DNA of 64,000 nt from Membranipora membranacea (Eukaryota > Bryozoa > Gymnolaemata > Cheilostomatida > Membraniporidae), in the NCBI GenBank assembly GCA_914767715.1, contig OU612071.1:14876948-14940947 (forward strand), given 5' to 3'. Both the position numbers and the translations under genes were made by a program. Numbering within the stretch: position 1 is the first letter of the stretch; every line of letters begins with the position of its first letter. Shown piece by piece: positions 37,070 to 47,957 of this stretch. The notes under the pieces were generated by a model. It was not told where the DNA came from. It saw nothing but the letters and a program-made list of their open reading frames with translations, and did not search any database.

Positions 37070-40000
37070 CAATTTCCAGGAGCTGGTTCCTTCCATCAAA
37101 TACAATACAAACCTACACAGGAGAGTAAATGAAAACCCTTGTTAATATCTCAGTGGACAACAACCCCCACTTATTTCCAGAACTCAATAAGTTTTCTCTT
37201 TATATCGCTTGTAGAATTCAAGTAATGCCAGCAGCCCAGCGTGGCAAGCTCAGGCTCCATGGGGTGGGGCCAACAACAGACCTCAACAGGTAAACAATCC
37301 GTGGAATCGAGTAAGCTCTCCAGTAAGCAATCCGACCAATCAGGGTGCCTTCCCGCCACAACAGTTGGCCAATCAGAATGATGATCCATGGTCAAGAATT
37401 GCCCCAGTGGAGTCCAGACCTAAAACATGGGAAAGTGGAAACGCACAAGGGAGGCACACAGTCACTCCTGCTACTAACAGGTGAGATACATGTCCTATGA
37501 ATAACTGTTGTATTGTGAACAAGTTCAGAGGTTTAGAGCTAAGTAACAACGTAGGATGTAGCCTTGTCATGTGGCTACTTTTTCGTAGTAGTAGTAGCCA
37601 ATAGGCTGTGTATGATTACTCGACGCCGTGGCTAAACTTTAATACTGATTTGAGGTTATCATACAAATATAATTTGAGGCAAAACTATGACAGCAGACCC
37701 TATATAACAATGGCAGTGTCCCTGTCACATAAATATCTAAAAACGATGCTGCAATGAAAATGTTGACATTGCATTGTACAATAACATAATATATATATGT
37801 ATATATAGATATATATTATATGTAAATGTATCAGGTTTGCTGTGATTGAGGATGAGAGTGGAGATATAATTAACAGACCCAGTACCTGGTCCAATCAGAC
37901 ACAGAACCGCGGCAGTAATACTAATGCTCAGGCAGCGGTGGTCACTAATGTCGTAACGTCATCTCAAGCTGTCAACATGGCCTCAACTCCACAGGGTAAG
38001 GCAGGAGAAGACGATTTTACTGAATTAATGAGGACAATTCTTCGTTATTCTGAAGTTTTAAAAAAGAGTAAACAGGTTCTTACACCCTTCTAGTTCTAAT
38101 TTAGATGAGAAGGATGTGAGGACATGATAGTTGTAGTACCAGATTGCTGACAGCCGCCTCTCGTCATAGTTTCATTTGGTAGCCGACATTTTGTTGTTCA
38201 TTAGGGATTTATAGTTATATATATAATACTTATATTGTCAGCAACTATTCATCATTTCTAATTTTTTTCATGATTACTTATAATGTTCCTTGTTTGGGAT
38301 TCATAAGGAGTAATATACATTGCTATGTTCAACAAAGTTGCTCTTGTTTTTAGGTGCAACTGCAACTAATATAACAGTAGCAACCGGACAGGGGGCGATA
38401 CCTAAACAGAGACAGCTGCCCCGTACTAACTCACAGAGCTCAGCTAATGATGATATAGAAGCAGGGCTAATCGTACCAGGCAGGAAACTTGGCAAGGAGA
38501 AGAAAGGGGTACTAAACCTGATAAGGAAAGGACCCAGCAAGAAGGGTAAGTGTATAATGTGATATGCTCACTATTTTAGCATCTGTTTATCCATGTCGAG
38601 AGTTCCTAGTACGCATCAAAAGTGTTAAATATTAAATTGTGGAATTAATTAGAAAGTCTGGACCTATCATCAATGAACAATTAGAGCAAGTCTTATCAAT
38701 AGACGGCGGCAACTAAGGTCGCAGGTGAATGGGATCAAACTTTCTGCACGCCAATAGATTTTGTCGATGCCTCAAAATTGCCTCAGCTAGCTGATAAACA
38801 AGATGGAATGATGCTGAACTCCTATCCCGGTATACAACTGATTTGCTAGTAGTAGAGGTAACTTCAGTACCTAAAAGGGTCCACATCCTTTACTATATAG
38901 TTGGTGTAGCGCGTCACCTCAAACTCCTTTTGAAGATAACTCATTAATTGATCATTGGATGGAGATTTGCATGCAGAAGTGTATCATCCTATCTGTGTTT
39001 AACCTCCACAATAGCTCTATAATACCTCTATTATTCATCAACTAATTAGGTAGAAACACACTTATACACTTATATAATTTGTCTACTATAATCCCTCTAT
39101 TATTCATCTACTATAATACCTCTATTAATCATCTACTATAATCCCTCTATAATTTGTCTACTATAATCCCTCTATTATTCATCTACTGTAATACCTCTAT
39201 TATTCATCTACTATAATACCTCTATTACTCATCTACTATAATACCTCTATTACTCATCTACTATAATACCTCTATTACTCATCTACTATAATACCTCTAT
39301 AATTTATCTACTATAATCCCTCTATTATTCATCTACTATAATACCTCTATAATTTGTCTACTATAATACCTCTATTATTCATCTACTATAATACCTCTAT
39401 TAATCATCTACTATAATACCTCTATTATTCATCTACTATAATACCTCTATTATTCATCTACTATAATATCTCTATAACTCATCTGCTATAATACCTCTAT
39501 TACACCTCTTCTATACCTCTATTTTACCTCTCTCATACCTCTATTATTGTAGGTGGTAGAGGATCAGGTTCCTCTGGTAAGGGTAGTCCTATGAGATATT
39601 TAGAGAAAGCTCCATCAGATAGAGCCAGCCCTGCTATGAGTGAAACTAGAGAGGAGGCAGCCAGCTCTGCTAGTGATGACTCAGGTATGATTATCGTTAG
39701 GCCTACCATTATCTGTTAAGGGTCCGCAAAACACTACTAGCAGCTGATTGGCAGCCAGAACTCAATCATCTATCAGGAAGTTCATGAATTTTGAAATTTT
39801 GGTTGGCATATTTGTGAAAATATAAAGTATTTATGTAGTTTGGCAAGTGCTCTGATAATAAATATCTATTCCTCAGACTCCATATCGGATGAGGCTCACC
39901 CCGCTATCCCCACTCACAACATAGACTATTTTTAGTGTATCAATGTGCTCCATATCGTCTGTTTGGTACTTACAGGTAAAGTGAAGAGAGGAGAACCAAG

Positions 40001-43000
40001 GAGAGATAGTGAGAGATCTGATAAGGCTGAGAGTGTAACCGAGGATATACTAGAGAAATATAGGGGCACGTCATCTAAAGCCCCCTCATCAAGCTCAGGT
40101 ATGTGATTGGAAGTTCCGAGTCTAATAAGAGGATTTGCTCTCTCCTCACCCATTGGTTGTTTTTACGTGTAGAGAAACCAAAGGCAAAACATGCATGTGT
40201 GTTATGTCTTTGGGAGATACCTCCAGCAGCTCTAGTTGTCTTTCCTTTCATTGATTGAGTCAACTGAAGATTTCCTCAACATTAAACCTTTGTCCATGGA
40301 TCGAACTCCACAGTTTGTGGCTTTTGAGAGCCCCATGTAGAATTTCTGTCTGTTCCACTGATAGGTGGCTATAGAGGGTCGCTGCACCTTGGTGGAGAAG
40401 ATGTTGTGGATGAGCCGACAACTCCCATATACGATCCGGAAAACCTAGAGAAATGTCTAGCTTTTGCAGGTAAGAGTTAGTTTGCATAAGGTTAGGTGAA
40501 TTAAGTTTGAATCAGACAGGATACCACTCAGGTTGACTTGCTGAATTTGTATTTCTATCACTGTGGATATTTTGTAAACCACAATATAGTTTTAACATTG
40601 ATCATTATCAATATTTAATTCAAGGACTTAGTTCCAGGTCCTCAACTATGATACAGCTGTTGAATCTTCATGTATGACTTTCCTCCATTATGAGATCACT
40701 CCTCTAAAGAGTATATAGATTCATGTTTCGTCACTGAAATATTAACATCATATTTTTTCTGTCGCCATTGTTTCCAAGTGAGCAAATAATTCTCTCTCTT
40801 GATAGATGCTAAGAAGAAGTTAAGATTAGTGCTGAGTACACCTACACTTAGTCTGTACGCTGGTAACAGAATACCTGAAATGTCTGGTGAGATTATAATT
40901 CTCAACTCTTTGTTTGGTTAAGGTGTAGCTAGACAGGCCCACGAAATCGCGTGGGGAGGCAATTCCACGTGTTGTTCGTTGCAAACCACGTCATTTGGCA
41001 TGCTAACGATGCGTCTTTTCAAAGACCAGCATGTTCGTGTTGTTAACCACGTTGTGAACCTACGCTTCTGTCATTGGCCAGTTGGTACAGTAGAGCGTAT
41101 TTAATTGGTCATTACTCCTTACTCATTGGTCATGGCTCATTGGTCACTCACTTAGCACTGTTGTCACAAGGGGGTGTGTTTAGCCTATGAAGCCACGCCC
41201 ACCACGCGTGGGAAGACAATTCCACGCATTTCGTGGGCTCATGTAGCAAGGCCTTTAAGCTCCACTGCTTTGTTTGGAAAAAGGTCAAACTTCAATTTGT
41301 TGCCTGCAGTTACTAAATTAAATTCTTTTCATGGAATGGAAATATTAACATATCCTTATACATTTAGAACACACAACACAGGGACTGATCAAACATTAAT
41401 ATTATTGGCTGTCCCTACCTACTAGCATGAACAATATAGCATGGGAAAGTGACTTGTTTACAAAACTGTAAACAATAATAAAATGCCTTCAGCGTCAATG
41501 ATTTGGGCATTTCTAGAATGCTACTAGGGACTGGCTACTTTTGTTTGTGTTTGGAAAAAGAAAGCTAATTCACTAAAATGAATAAAGAGAATAAACTGCA
41601 ATCTCAATACACTCCTATAGTCAAAACCTCAACTGGTGGCTCCACAGCTGGATGATATAATCAGACATAACTCCATATCAGTTTTGTTCAACTGCAATGC
41701 ACAAATTCCTGAGAGATCGGTTCCAATATGCATTGATATGTATTTATGGATCAGCAATAAAATGCACAGTATGGCTGTTTGGGGAGAAATTACCCCCCAA
41801 AAACTCAGGCAAGCTGTTTAACAAAAGCTATAGTATTAGCGAACTACTTGACCAATCAAAGATGATATATATATTCCTGCTACCGTACATAATTTGTTCC
41901 TCAGTGTCATATATGGGGAACGTAGCCAACATAATGGTCGTTACTGGGACGCTAAAGCTGCCAGAATTTAAGCTAGATCCAATTACTGACACAAAGTTAT
42001 ATACTGGTATAACTCCTCCACATGCTGTGTATTTTACCACTAATCCATGAATTCACATCAATGGTTCTACCAGTTTGTTTCACTGATGGTCTGTTTTGTA
42101 GTTGTAGTTGGAAGCAGAGAGAATTTCCTTGTGGAGTATCTGCAGGTATTATACGCTGAAGCGGTCATACAGCAGAATCTGCATCTAGTTATACAGATCC
42201 AGGAGACTATCAGATGTCTACAGAGGTTCTCTAACCACGGGTACGTGCCGTCCTTAAGCTGTGGCTACACACGCCCTATTCTCCATAGGATCGGGGCACT
42301 TTTAGTAGGCATAGTATAGCTAGGTTAGATCTGCCATAATTACTGTCAGGTTAAGCTGTGGCTACACACGCCATATTACCCATAGGATGGTGGCACTTTT
42401 AGTACGGCCAGCAGTAAAGGACAGCTAGGTAAAGCTAGGTAAAGCTGTGTATCAAGCTAGGTTACATCTGCCAGATGCTACAGAAGGGCTAACAAACATG
42501 TTTGTTTCATCTATATAGTAAGGACAGCAAGCGTGGCTTTTGTTATTTATGAAAGAGGTGTGGCTTTATTTAATTCTTAAATAGTCATTGGTTGAATTCA
42601 TTAAAGGAAGGCAAACAAGACCAAAATTGTATTGTCATTGAAAGGAATAGGTCTATCTATGAGTAGGCCTGTGTAGCACTTTGACCAAGCCGTAGCCTAA
42701 CTAAAGTTTCCAAACCCTATGGAAAAATCTGGTACATGGCTCTCTTCTTTTGGCAAACTTATATTTTAGTGAGATGGGAACCTTCTGTCATTGCCGAAAT
42801 ATACGTTATAGATGAATTATGTTTTCCTCTTCAAATGTCATATCAGTGCGTTGATCTATTTACTATCTATTGCCACGAATTCCAGTGGCTTTCACACAAA
42901 AAAGAGACTGTTATTAAATATTAAACTGCTTCACAAACCAATACAGATCACATATCCAAAAAAGTTCAACATATTCAATTCAGCATATTCATGGTCCAAA

Positions 43001-46000
43001 CTGTTCCTAAACATAAGACATAAGATGCTTACGCAAATGAAGTTTAACTTGAACTACAGTGCAGTTCCCTTAATTCAATCCTCTGGGACCACTAAAATTT
43101 GTTCTAATTAAGCAGAGTTTGAATTGAGATCTGGCTGGAGGGACCAATTTTTCTTTTCTGAATTAACAGGAGTTTTGAAATATTTAAGTTCGAATTAACC
43201 AGCTTACACTATATAAATTTGATTTTATAACTTACCGTCCAATGACCTCTTCTCATTATTGTAGATGTCGTAAGTTGATGAGATCACTGAGAGATGAGTA
43301 CCAGGGTCGGGTTCACTATGTCAGCTATCTGGCTAAATCCAGACAGAGGCTTCTGGGTATGCAGTCACGTATACACGGCATGCTGCAGACACTCAACAGG
43401 TGAGATATCGCAGTCACATGATATGCGCATATTACTCGCATAATATCGCTTATAACTCGCATCACATCGTATCTAACTCGCGTCACATGGCATATTTTGC
43501 GGCTCAACTGCATCAAACTGGCCTCATCGCTATGTTGATAATTTGCAACTTTTCTATTGAAGCTTAAGTTTTGAACAAAAAAGTGTGATCTCATCAATAC
43601 TACCAATAAACTTGGGGTTGATGTTTGAACAGGCTGAATTATTGACAACACTTCAGCTTCAATAATGATATCATTTTGGTCCAATATTCGCTCATCCATC
43701 CTTAGATGACCATCTGGCTAACAGAGTGATGTATGACTCAAAACTAGCCCATAGCTCAGCGCACCATACATCTCTCGTATTTAGATATTTGGTCGTCTTG
43801 TGATCCTGAACCATATATTTCCTGTTAGCCGTATTGATATTGCAGGTACAGCTATGACGAGAAATCCTTGTGCACTGTCCCCTCTTTTTTATTTTTTTTC
43901 CGAGATCAGAAGAAATGTTAACAGATTTTTTACAATTTGCTCTATGAACATTCTTTCTCGTTCTTATCTCTTATCTCATCCCCTTCAGTGAAAAGGATAT
44001 TTGTTAGCGAACTGTCTACTCGTTATTGTTTTTGCTTTCAGAGACAAGGAGAATTGTTTTGAGTCATTGATACAGGAGTGTGTACGAGTGTTTCTCGATA
44101 AGAAGGAAGCTAAACTTAAACGTCTACAGAATGATTTCCCTAAGTTACAGTCACCAGATGATAAGGTAAAAGAACAGTCAAATAAGTAGGTCACAGTTAA
44201 AGCCTATGTAGGTCACCCAATAACACAGCTTTGTAGTTACTTGCTCTCTTCTGATTGGCCGCCTATGGATGTTCCATCACTGCAGTGGCAAATATTTCAA
44301 TGGGCACTAACTCAGGCGTTGCTTGCTTAAGAATTTGAGTGCCTTGTAGATCTTTGATAAATCACTAGAGATGTTACCATGAATCAATGATCCTACTGGT
44401 TGATTGATTGTGTTGGTAGTTTATTTTTTGGTTGAACAATGTTAGATATGCAATTGTGCTACCTGGAAAAACTAACAAATCCGCCCTAACAATTTGAACC
44501 AATCTAAGAGAGGTTTATTGACTTTTCAAATAGCTGCTACCTCACTGCGTCAGTTATCCATTCGATAAATCAATTCAATAAGCTGAATCTTTTAGTATGA
44601 CGTTTTATTCAATAGAATCAGATGTGATTGTCTATCCATCCATGCACCCATCAATCCACCCATCCATCTATCTATTTCAAAATCAGGATTCATTATCATC
44701 GATTCGATTGCATCCAGTATGTTTCATTCAGTGTTTCATGTGCCAGCCATTTTTCTACCGCTGGGAAGAAACTTTGGAGTCAACAGTACTTTATTGGCTG
44801 TCCAAGTATGGCATGTCAGACAATGTCACATAAAGTCACATGTCGCATGATGTCACATAATGTCACATATGTCACATTATGTCATACATGTCACATAATG
44901 CCACATAATGTCACACATGTCACATAATGTCATACATGTCATATAATGTCACACATGTCGCATTATCTGCTCCTCTATTTGTAGGCCTCGGAGCTGGAGC
45001 AATGTTTGATGTTCCTCACAGCGGAGATAGATAAGGATGAGATGTGGAACGGAGCTAACACCACTATGAGAGAGGCGGCACAGGTAGGCAGCTGTACTAA
45101 CACAAAACGCATATGCCCCCTCTGGATGTATTATTCAGTACGGTTAGGTTATATAACTCACCAGTGGTCCCTAGTTAGTATTAACACAATCCTTAATGTC
45201 TGACATTGCATAACTTGTTGGTTTAGATGATCAATGATAGATAGGGTGATTAGCAAGACACTATCTGGATCGGCAATAAATTTGTTGTCATTATTCAATT
45301 CAGCTTCAAGTCTCATAGTTTCCCATATTAACTCACTATGACATCATTTGTCGATATTTTCCAGTGGGCCAACCCACTTGGGATTCCCAAGAATGTTCAC
45401 AAACAATACACACAGGACACACAACTCTTATACACAATTTACCTCAAACTTAAAATCAAAGCAGATAGGCCATGTGTGTAAACCTATAATACAACCCTGT
45501 CTAATCAACCTGTCATAGTATCTCTCCAAAGACTACCCTGAGACCAATCCATGTTATAGTCAGGCAGCCACTTGTGATAAAGTTTTGTCAGATTTGCATG
45601 TAAAAGAATCCACAGAGGCGGCATGACAGTGACATCATAAGGCAGAGAAAGGGAGTTACCTTTCCTTAAGGAAGGCATTATTTCCGCCATCAATAATTTA
45701 TGCCACCTAGAGCATTGAATTTTTTCACCCATGTAAATCTGACACAACTTTATCATAAGTAACTGCCTGACTATACTATGCTTTGATCTTTGGGTAGCCT
45801 TTAAGGGAAAAGTAGCTTTGGCACTGGCTTTTTTTGGCCCGGGCGATAGATGCCTGCTCAGAGGAAAATAAAACTCTAAGTATCTAGACCAAATTATTGC
45901 AACTAGCCGAAATACCAAGCATCTTAATAAGGTACAATTTGTGGGTGTCTACTAGGAAGTACCCCTCAGAGACTAATCGGTTTCCGAAGCTAGAAAGCTT

Positions 46001-47957
46001 CTCTCTATGATGTTAATTCTAAGACAGTGTCTAAATGCACACTAATTGCAAGCACATTTGAATTAGTTCAGTCGCTATGGTGCAAAGATCACCAACCTGA
46101 ATTGATTGGTGCACATGCCCAAAGTGATTTAAATGTTCATAAAAAGTGTAGCCCAGGTTTCTATTTTGCAGGTAGCAATAGAGAGGAGCGTGATGGAGAG
46201 GGTCTATAAATTAGCCATGTTTCCTAACGGAGATGGCGACACACAGAGAGATAAGATATACTCTGATAGCGTAGCTCGTCTAGCCGCTACAGTCACTCCC
46301 AATCACAGGTAATGTTTGATATATTATTATTATTATTATTATCACAAAACATTATTTCTCTCATTGTCATCTATATCATCAGAAAATGTTTTTTCAAAAG
46401 TGCCATTAAATAGGAAACAAAAAAGGTAAAACAAAGAAACACAAAATTATGTTGTAATTGGCAGTTATTGGAAAGAGATTTTGAATTCTTTCAAATCAAT
46501 GTAAGGGAACGACAAAAATATTGGTCAGAAAATATGATGAGTTGTAATAATTAATTCAGGTATATTAAATACTTAATTCTTGATTTTATGTATAATATAT
46601 TCCAAAATGATGAACCGAAATCATTGTGAAATTTAAATGTTGATAAATGGCTTGTTACTTTTGCACAGGAAGTTGAGGATACCGGCTGTGTATCATTTAG
46701 AGGCTCCGTGGAGTTCCGCTCAGGCACAGCTGATAAAAATAAACGCCTTCAAAACACCTCGTGATAAAGTTCAGGTATGAGATTCTAAATAGAACTGATA
46801 TTACATGCAAACTTCGATTGTTAGTAGTTCTTAAATCTAATCCATCCATTGGTATATATATATATATGTATCTAATGAATACTGTATCGAGTTTGTTGAC
46901 TTAAGTTATATGTAAGCAATATGCACACTAGGGTTTGATACCAGAACTCCTACGCCTTCCAAAAATTAAATAGAGCACTGATAATGATTTTGTCATCAAA
47001 TCAAAAATAGGAGTCGGAGCATTCACATTGATGATATATACCTGTCTGCATAAAATCATATATATCACATTCTTTTATGTAGGACTTATATTATATTCTT
47101 GTTTTACAGTGTGTGTGTCAGTGTGTGGAGACAATAATGGGCCTACTTAAACTAGCTCATAATAAATCAGTGCCAGGGGCAGACGATTTCTTACCCGTGT
47201 TTATTTATGTACTTATCATGGCCAATCCACCATATCTACTCTCTACAATACAGGTGGGTGCTCAGATTAAGATTAATATTCCGATTCATTTTCCGATAAA
47301 TATTCCAATAAGTATTCCGATCAGTTTTCTGGTTTGATGCGTCCTATTATTTGTTCAAAACGATTACCTAGCATGTCAATGCTTAAAAAAAAGCAACCTA
47401 GAATTTTAATGTGTAGCCTATATTCAAGTCATATTTTTTTAATGAGCTGATACACATTGATGGGTGTCCCTTCCCTTCCTGTACCTTATTACTATAACTA
47501 ACTGGCACCTGGCAATATCTTGACATCAAAGTTACTGTTATAAATCCCCACTGTTGAATAGAGGGAACAAGTTTGGGATCTAATAACAAATGGGATCTAA
47601 TAAAAATGATGGCTTGTGAACACTTCCAGTTGCGGCTTTTTTGTTGTTGGTGCTGCTGTTGTTTCCTCAAGGCAATTGTTCATTCATGCAGATGCCCAAT
47701 GTACTCGTAATTTGACGCCTTGTTCTGTAGAATAGAGTATTGTATGTTACTCCATGATGATAAACATTGGAATTTTATTTTATTGTTTATTGTTTATTAT
47801 TTTACTATTATTTATTATTATATTATTACAGTATGTGGACAGTTTGTATGGAAGTCGTATGGAGGGAGAGGAGGCTTATAACTGGACTCAACTCAACACT
47901 GCTGTGGCATTCATTAAAATGTGGCTACAGGAGGTCCTTACCACGCCCGATGAATAA
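17902..47957 (+). CDS. GAPVD1: GAPVD1 / RME-6 / Gapex-5: RasGAP and VPS9 domain protein (34 exons)
   Basis: Orthologue of the endocytic regulator with an N-terminal RasGAP-like domain and a C-terminal VPS9 domain that exchanges GDP for GTP on Rab5-class GTPases. It acts on early endosomes and clathrin-coated structures. 34 phase-consistent exons were assembled (17902-18021 to 47832-47957), totalling 4989 bases or about 1662 residues (human about 1480). Identification rests on four anchors: the N-terminal [19 protein letters not shown], the RasGAP segment FICPAVIDP at residues 310-318, the paired acidic motifs with core WSTDV, and the VPS9 core [20 protein letters not shown] followed by YLLSTIQYV. 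Exons are described in three groups below. The start ATG is the first in frame after a good 5'UTR acceptor and matches the family N-terminus. The 3'UTR ends near AATAAA at 48271. Confidence 0.95.
18319..18668. repeat. Tandem duplication, unit about 205 bases, in GAPVD1 intron 1
   Basis: Two diverged copies (about 18309-18475 and 18519-18668) share ACTGGAATTC, TTGACCT(A/G)ATCTT, GGAATTCCA and AAAATATC(T/C)TAAATAA blocks in the same order. Confidence 0.7.
19894..19990. repeat. Palindromic repeat family C, copy
   Basis: TGCCTGCATTCCAGTTGCTCC is mirrored by GGAGCAACTCTGAATGCAGGCA about 50 bases later, forming a roughly 90-base foldback in GAPVD1 intron 2. Other copies: 26632-26740, 26768-26895, and a partial copy at 6418-6480. 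Confidence 0.75.
21018..21136. mobile_element. Short MITE with TATTCCCACAATGCA-type inverted ends
   Basis: GTATTCCCACAATGCA at the left and TGCATTGTGGGATAC at the right bound a 118-base element. Related single ends occur at about 18509-18524, 31459-31473 and 31500-31512, so the family is dispersed. Confidence 0.65.
22469..22619. mobile_element. Foldback element of about 150 bases
   Basis: AAAAGGTAAAAG at the left pairs with CTTTTACCTTTT at the right. The arms continue to pair through ATTGATTATTAATAATCAAT-type sequence and CACAGTAG / CTGTG, almost end to end. It lies just after GAPVD1 exon 4. Confidence 0.7.
23055..23115. repeat. Partial copy of the 54.7-kb MITE (family I)
   Basis: Shares AGTGAGTGATAATTTTGAGCGATGTGATAGTGATAA-like sequence and the terminal TCTAATTGAAAGACCCCC with 54731-54972. 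Confidence 0.6.
25580..25634 (+). pseudogene. Degenerate tRNA-like sequence in GAPVD1 intron 5
   Basis: A-box-like TGGCTCAGTAG at 25586-25596 and B-box-like GGTTCAATCCC at 25618-25628, too close together for an intact tRNA. Probably a truncated tRNA or SINE head. Confidence 0.4.
26632..26895. repeat. Two adjacent palindromic family C copies
   Basis: Foldbacks at about 26632-26740 and 26768-26895 both carry (A/T)GTTGCTCCC-like and GGAGCAA(A/C)-TGAATGCAGGCAAACTGG-like arms, directly after GAPVD1 exon 6. Confidence 0.7.
27405..27790. mobile_element. MITE family G
   Basis: Left GAGTCAATTTAGTAGCAGTA and ACCCATCCCT are mirrored at the right by GGGGATGGGAACACC and CTAAATTGACT. An inner inverted repeat (TATCACATGATCAGTGTG / CACACTGATCATG) lies at about 27553-27634. 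Related pieces are at 3247-3318, 18110-18165 and 34815-34862. Confidence 0.65.
29165..29225 (+). pseudogene. tRNA-like fragment with intact B box
   Basis: B box GGTTCGAATCC at 29203-29213 inside a TGGG/CCCA stem. Upstream GCGATTAGTGC is only loosely A-box-like. Probably a SINE head remnant in GAPVD1 intron 9. Confidence 0.4.
29580..29880. repeat. Tandem repeat of about 121 bases, 2.5 copies
   Basis: The block starting AAATCAGCTTTCATAGCTTC and continuing into (TAT/ATT)-rich sequence recurs at about 29580, 29704 and 29831, immediately before GAPVD1 exon 10. Confidence 0.85.
32112..32330. repeat. Dispersed repeat family B, copy 2 (reverse orientation)
   Basis: Reverse complement of 11098-11310, for example GCATTCTAGAAATGCCCAAA and AGCAGGGACAGCCAATCA. 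In GAPVD1 intron 13. Confidence 0.7.
33597..33801. mobile_element. MITE family A, copy 2
   Basis: Left end GGACTACCCAAAGACCAATG, right end CATTGGTCAATGGGTAGCC, with subterminal TATAGTCAGGCAGTTAC / GTGCCTGACTATAACATG. In GAPVD1 intron 15. Confidence 0.85.
34008..34252. repeat. Minisatellite, unit about 43 bases, about 5-6 copies
   Basis: Repeats of GGCTCTGATTGGCTGGAG followed by GGGAGAGAGAGCCAATGT. Each unit contains an inverted CCAAT/ATTGG pair, so the array is rich in CCAAT-box-like words and can fold. In GAPVD1 intron 16. Confidence 0.9.
34889..35176. mobile_element. MITE family A, copy 3
   Basis: Left GGACTGCCCAAAGACCGATG and right CATTGGTCTTTGGGTCGTC, the longest copy at about 288 bases. 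In GAPVD1 intron 17. Confidence 0.8.
35971..36162. mobile_element. MITE family A, copy 4
   Basis: Left GAAGACTACCCAAAGACC and right GGTCTTTGGGTAGTCTTTAA. It begins only about 19 bases after the donor of GAPVD1 exon 18. Confidence 0.85.
37002..37068. repeat. (TGAT)n microsatellite
   Basis: About 13 uninterrupted TGAT units in GAPVD1 intron 19, with an imperfect run extending upstream from 36944. The unit matches the tail of the LINE at 57.96 kb. Confidence 0.9.
39040..39540. repeat. Minisatellite, 25-base unit, about 18-20 copies
   Basis: Head-to-tail CATCTACTATAATACCTCTA plus TTATT units with small variations, filling intron 22 of GAPVD1 right up to the exon 23 acceptor. The plus-strand array is pyrimidine-biased and may extend the polypyrimidine tract. 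Confidence 0.95.
40939..41245. mobile_element. MITE with CCCACGAAAT inverted ends
   Basis: GGCCCACGAAATCGCGTGG at the left and CCACGCATTTCGTGGGC at the right, each followed inward by GACAATTCCACG-like sequence. It is noticeably GC-richer than its surroundings. In GAPVD1 intron 26. Confidence 0.75.
41400..41575. repeat. Dispersed repeat family B, copy 3
   Basis: Same orientation as 11098-11310. Shares ATTGGCTGTCCCTAC, AATAAAATGCCTTCAGCGTC and GGGACTGGCTACTT. In GAPVD1 intron 26. Confidence 0.7.
42252..42475. repeat. Tandem duplication, unit about 95 bases
   Basis: AAGCTGTGGCTACACACGCC, then CATAGGAT, then GGCACTTTTAGTA occur at about 42255 and again at 42352, followed by AGCTAGGT(A/T)A repeats. 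In GAPVD1 intron 27. Confidence 0.85.
44820..44962. repeat. TGTCACATAATG-type tandem repeat
   Basis: Irregular repeats of GTCACATAATGTCACACAT just before GAPVD1 exon 30. Confidence 0.85.
45527..45805. mobile_element. MITE family A, copy 5
   Basis: Left AAAGACTACCCTGAGACCAA and right TTGATCTTTGGGTAGCCTTT, with internal AAAGTTTTGTCAGATTTGCATG / CATGTAAATCTGACACAACTTT inverted arms. In GAPVD1 intron 30. Confidence 0.85.

Larger units (their letters stand above)
29955..40886 (+). other. GAPVD1: GAPVD1 exons 10-26 (low-complexity linker)
   Basis: Exons: 29955-30149, 30626-30742, 31021-31147, 31539-31688, 32525-32648, 33044-33197, 33841-33945, 34601-34775, 35656-35952, 36659-36888, 37215-37480, 37835-37995, 38354-38545, 39553-39684, 39976-40098, 40365-40469, 40806-40886. 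Ser-, acidic- and Pro-rich sequence predicted to be disordered. Exons 15 and 16 repeat a family motif ([15 protein letters not shown] and [17 protein letters not shown]). Exon 18 has [11 protein letters not shown], matching the human LLAMFDPL segment. Exons 18-20 are rich in Asn, Gln and Trp with repeated ANQ and NNPWNR-like units that human GAPVD1 lacks. Exon 24 has the conserved [10 protein letters not shown]. Exon 26 begins [11 protein letters not shown]. Evidence here is mainly frame, phase and splice sites, helped by these islands. Confidence 0.85.
42102..47957 (+). other. GAPVD1: GAPVD1 exons 27-34 (helical bundle and VPS9 domain)
   Basis: Exons: 42102-42240 (or from 42108, both in frame), 43265-43399, 44042-44165, 44985-45083, 46172-46308, 46669-46774, 47110-47253, 47832-47957 (TAA at 47955-47957). 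Exon 31 carries [20 protein letters not shown] and exon 32 carries [14 protein letters not shown] and FKTPRDKVQ, both near-identical to the human family. Exon 33 carries [10 protein letters not shown], with the Asp of the VPS9 exchange site at about residue 1598. Exon 34 has the substrate-side [18 protein letters not shown]. The VPS9 domain is therefore intact and likely active on Rab5-type GTPases. Confidence 0.95.

Noticed and set aside
44628-44927. Plus-strand frame of 99 residues with HPS and CHT repeats
   Set aside because: It is produced by simple repeats (CCATCCATC and GTCACATAATG) in a GAPVD1 intron and has no splice or homology support.
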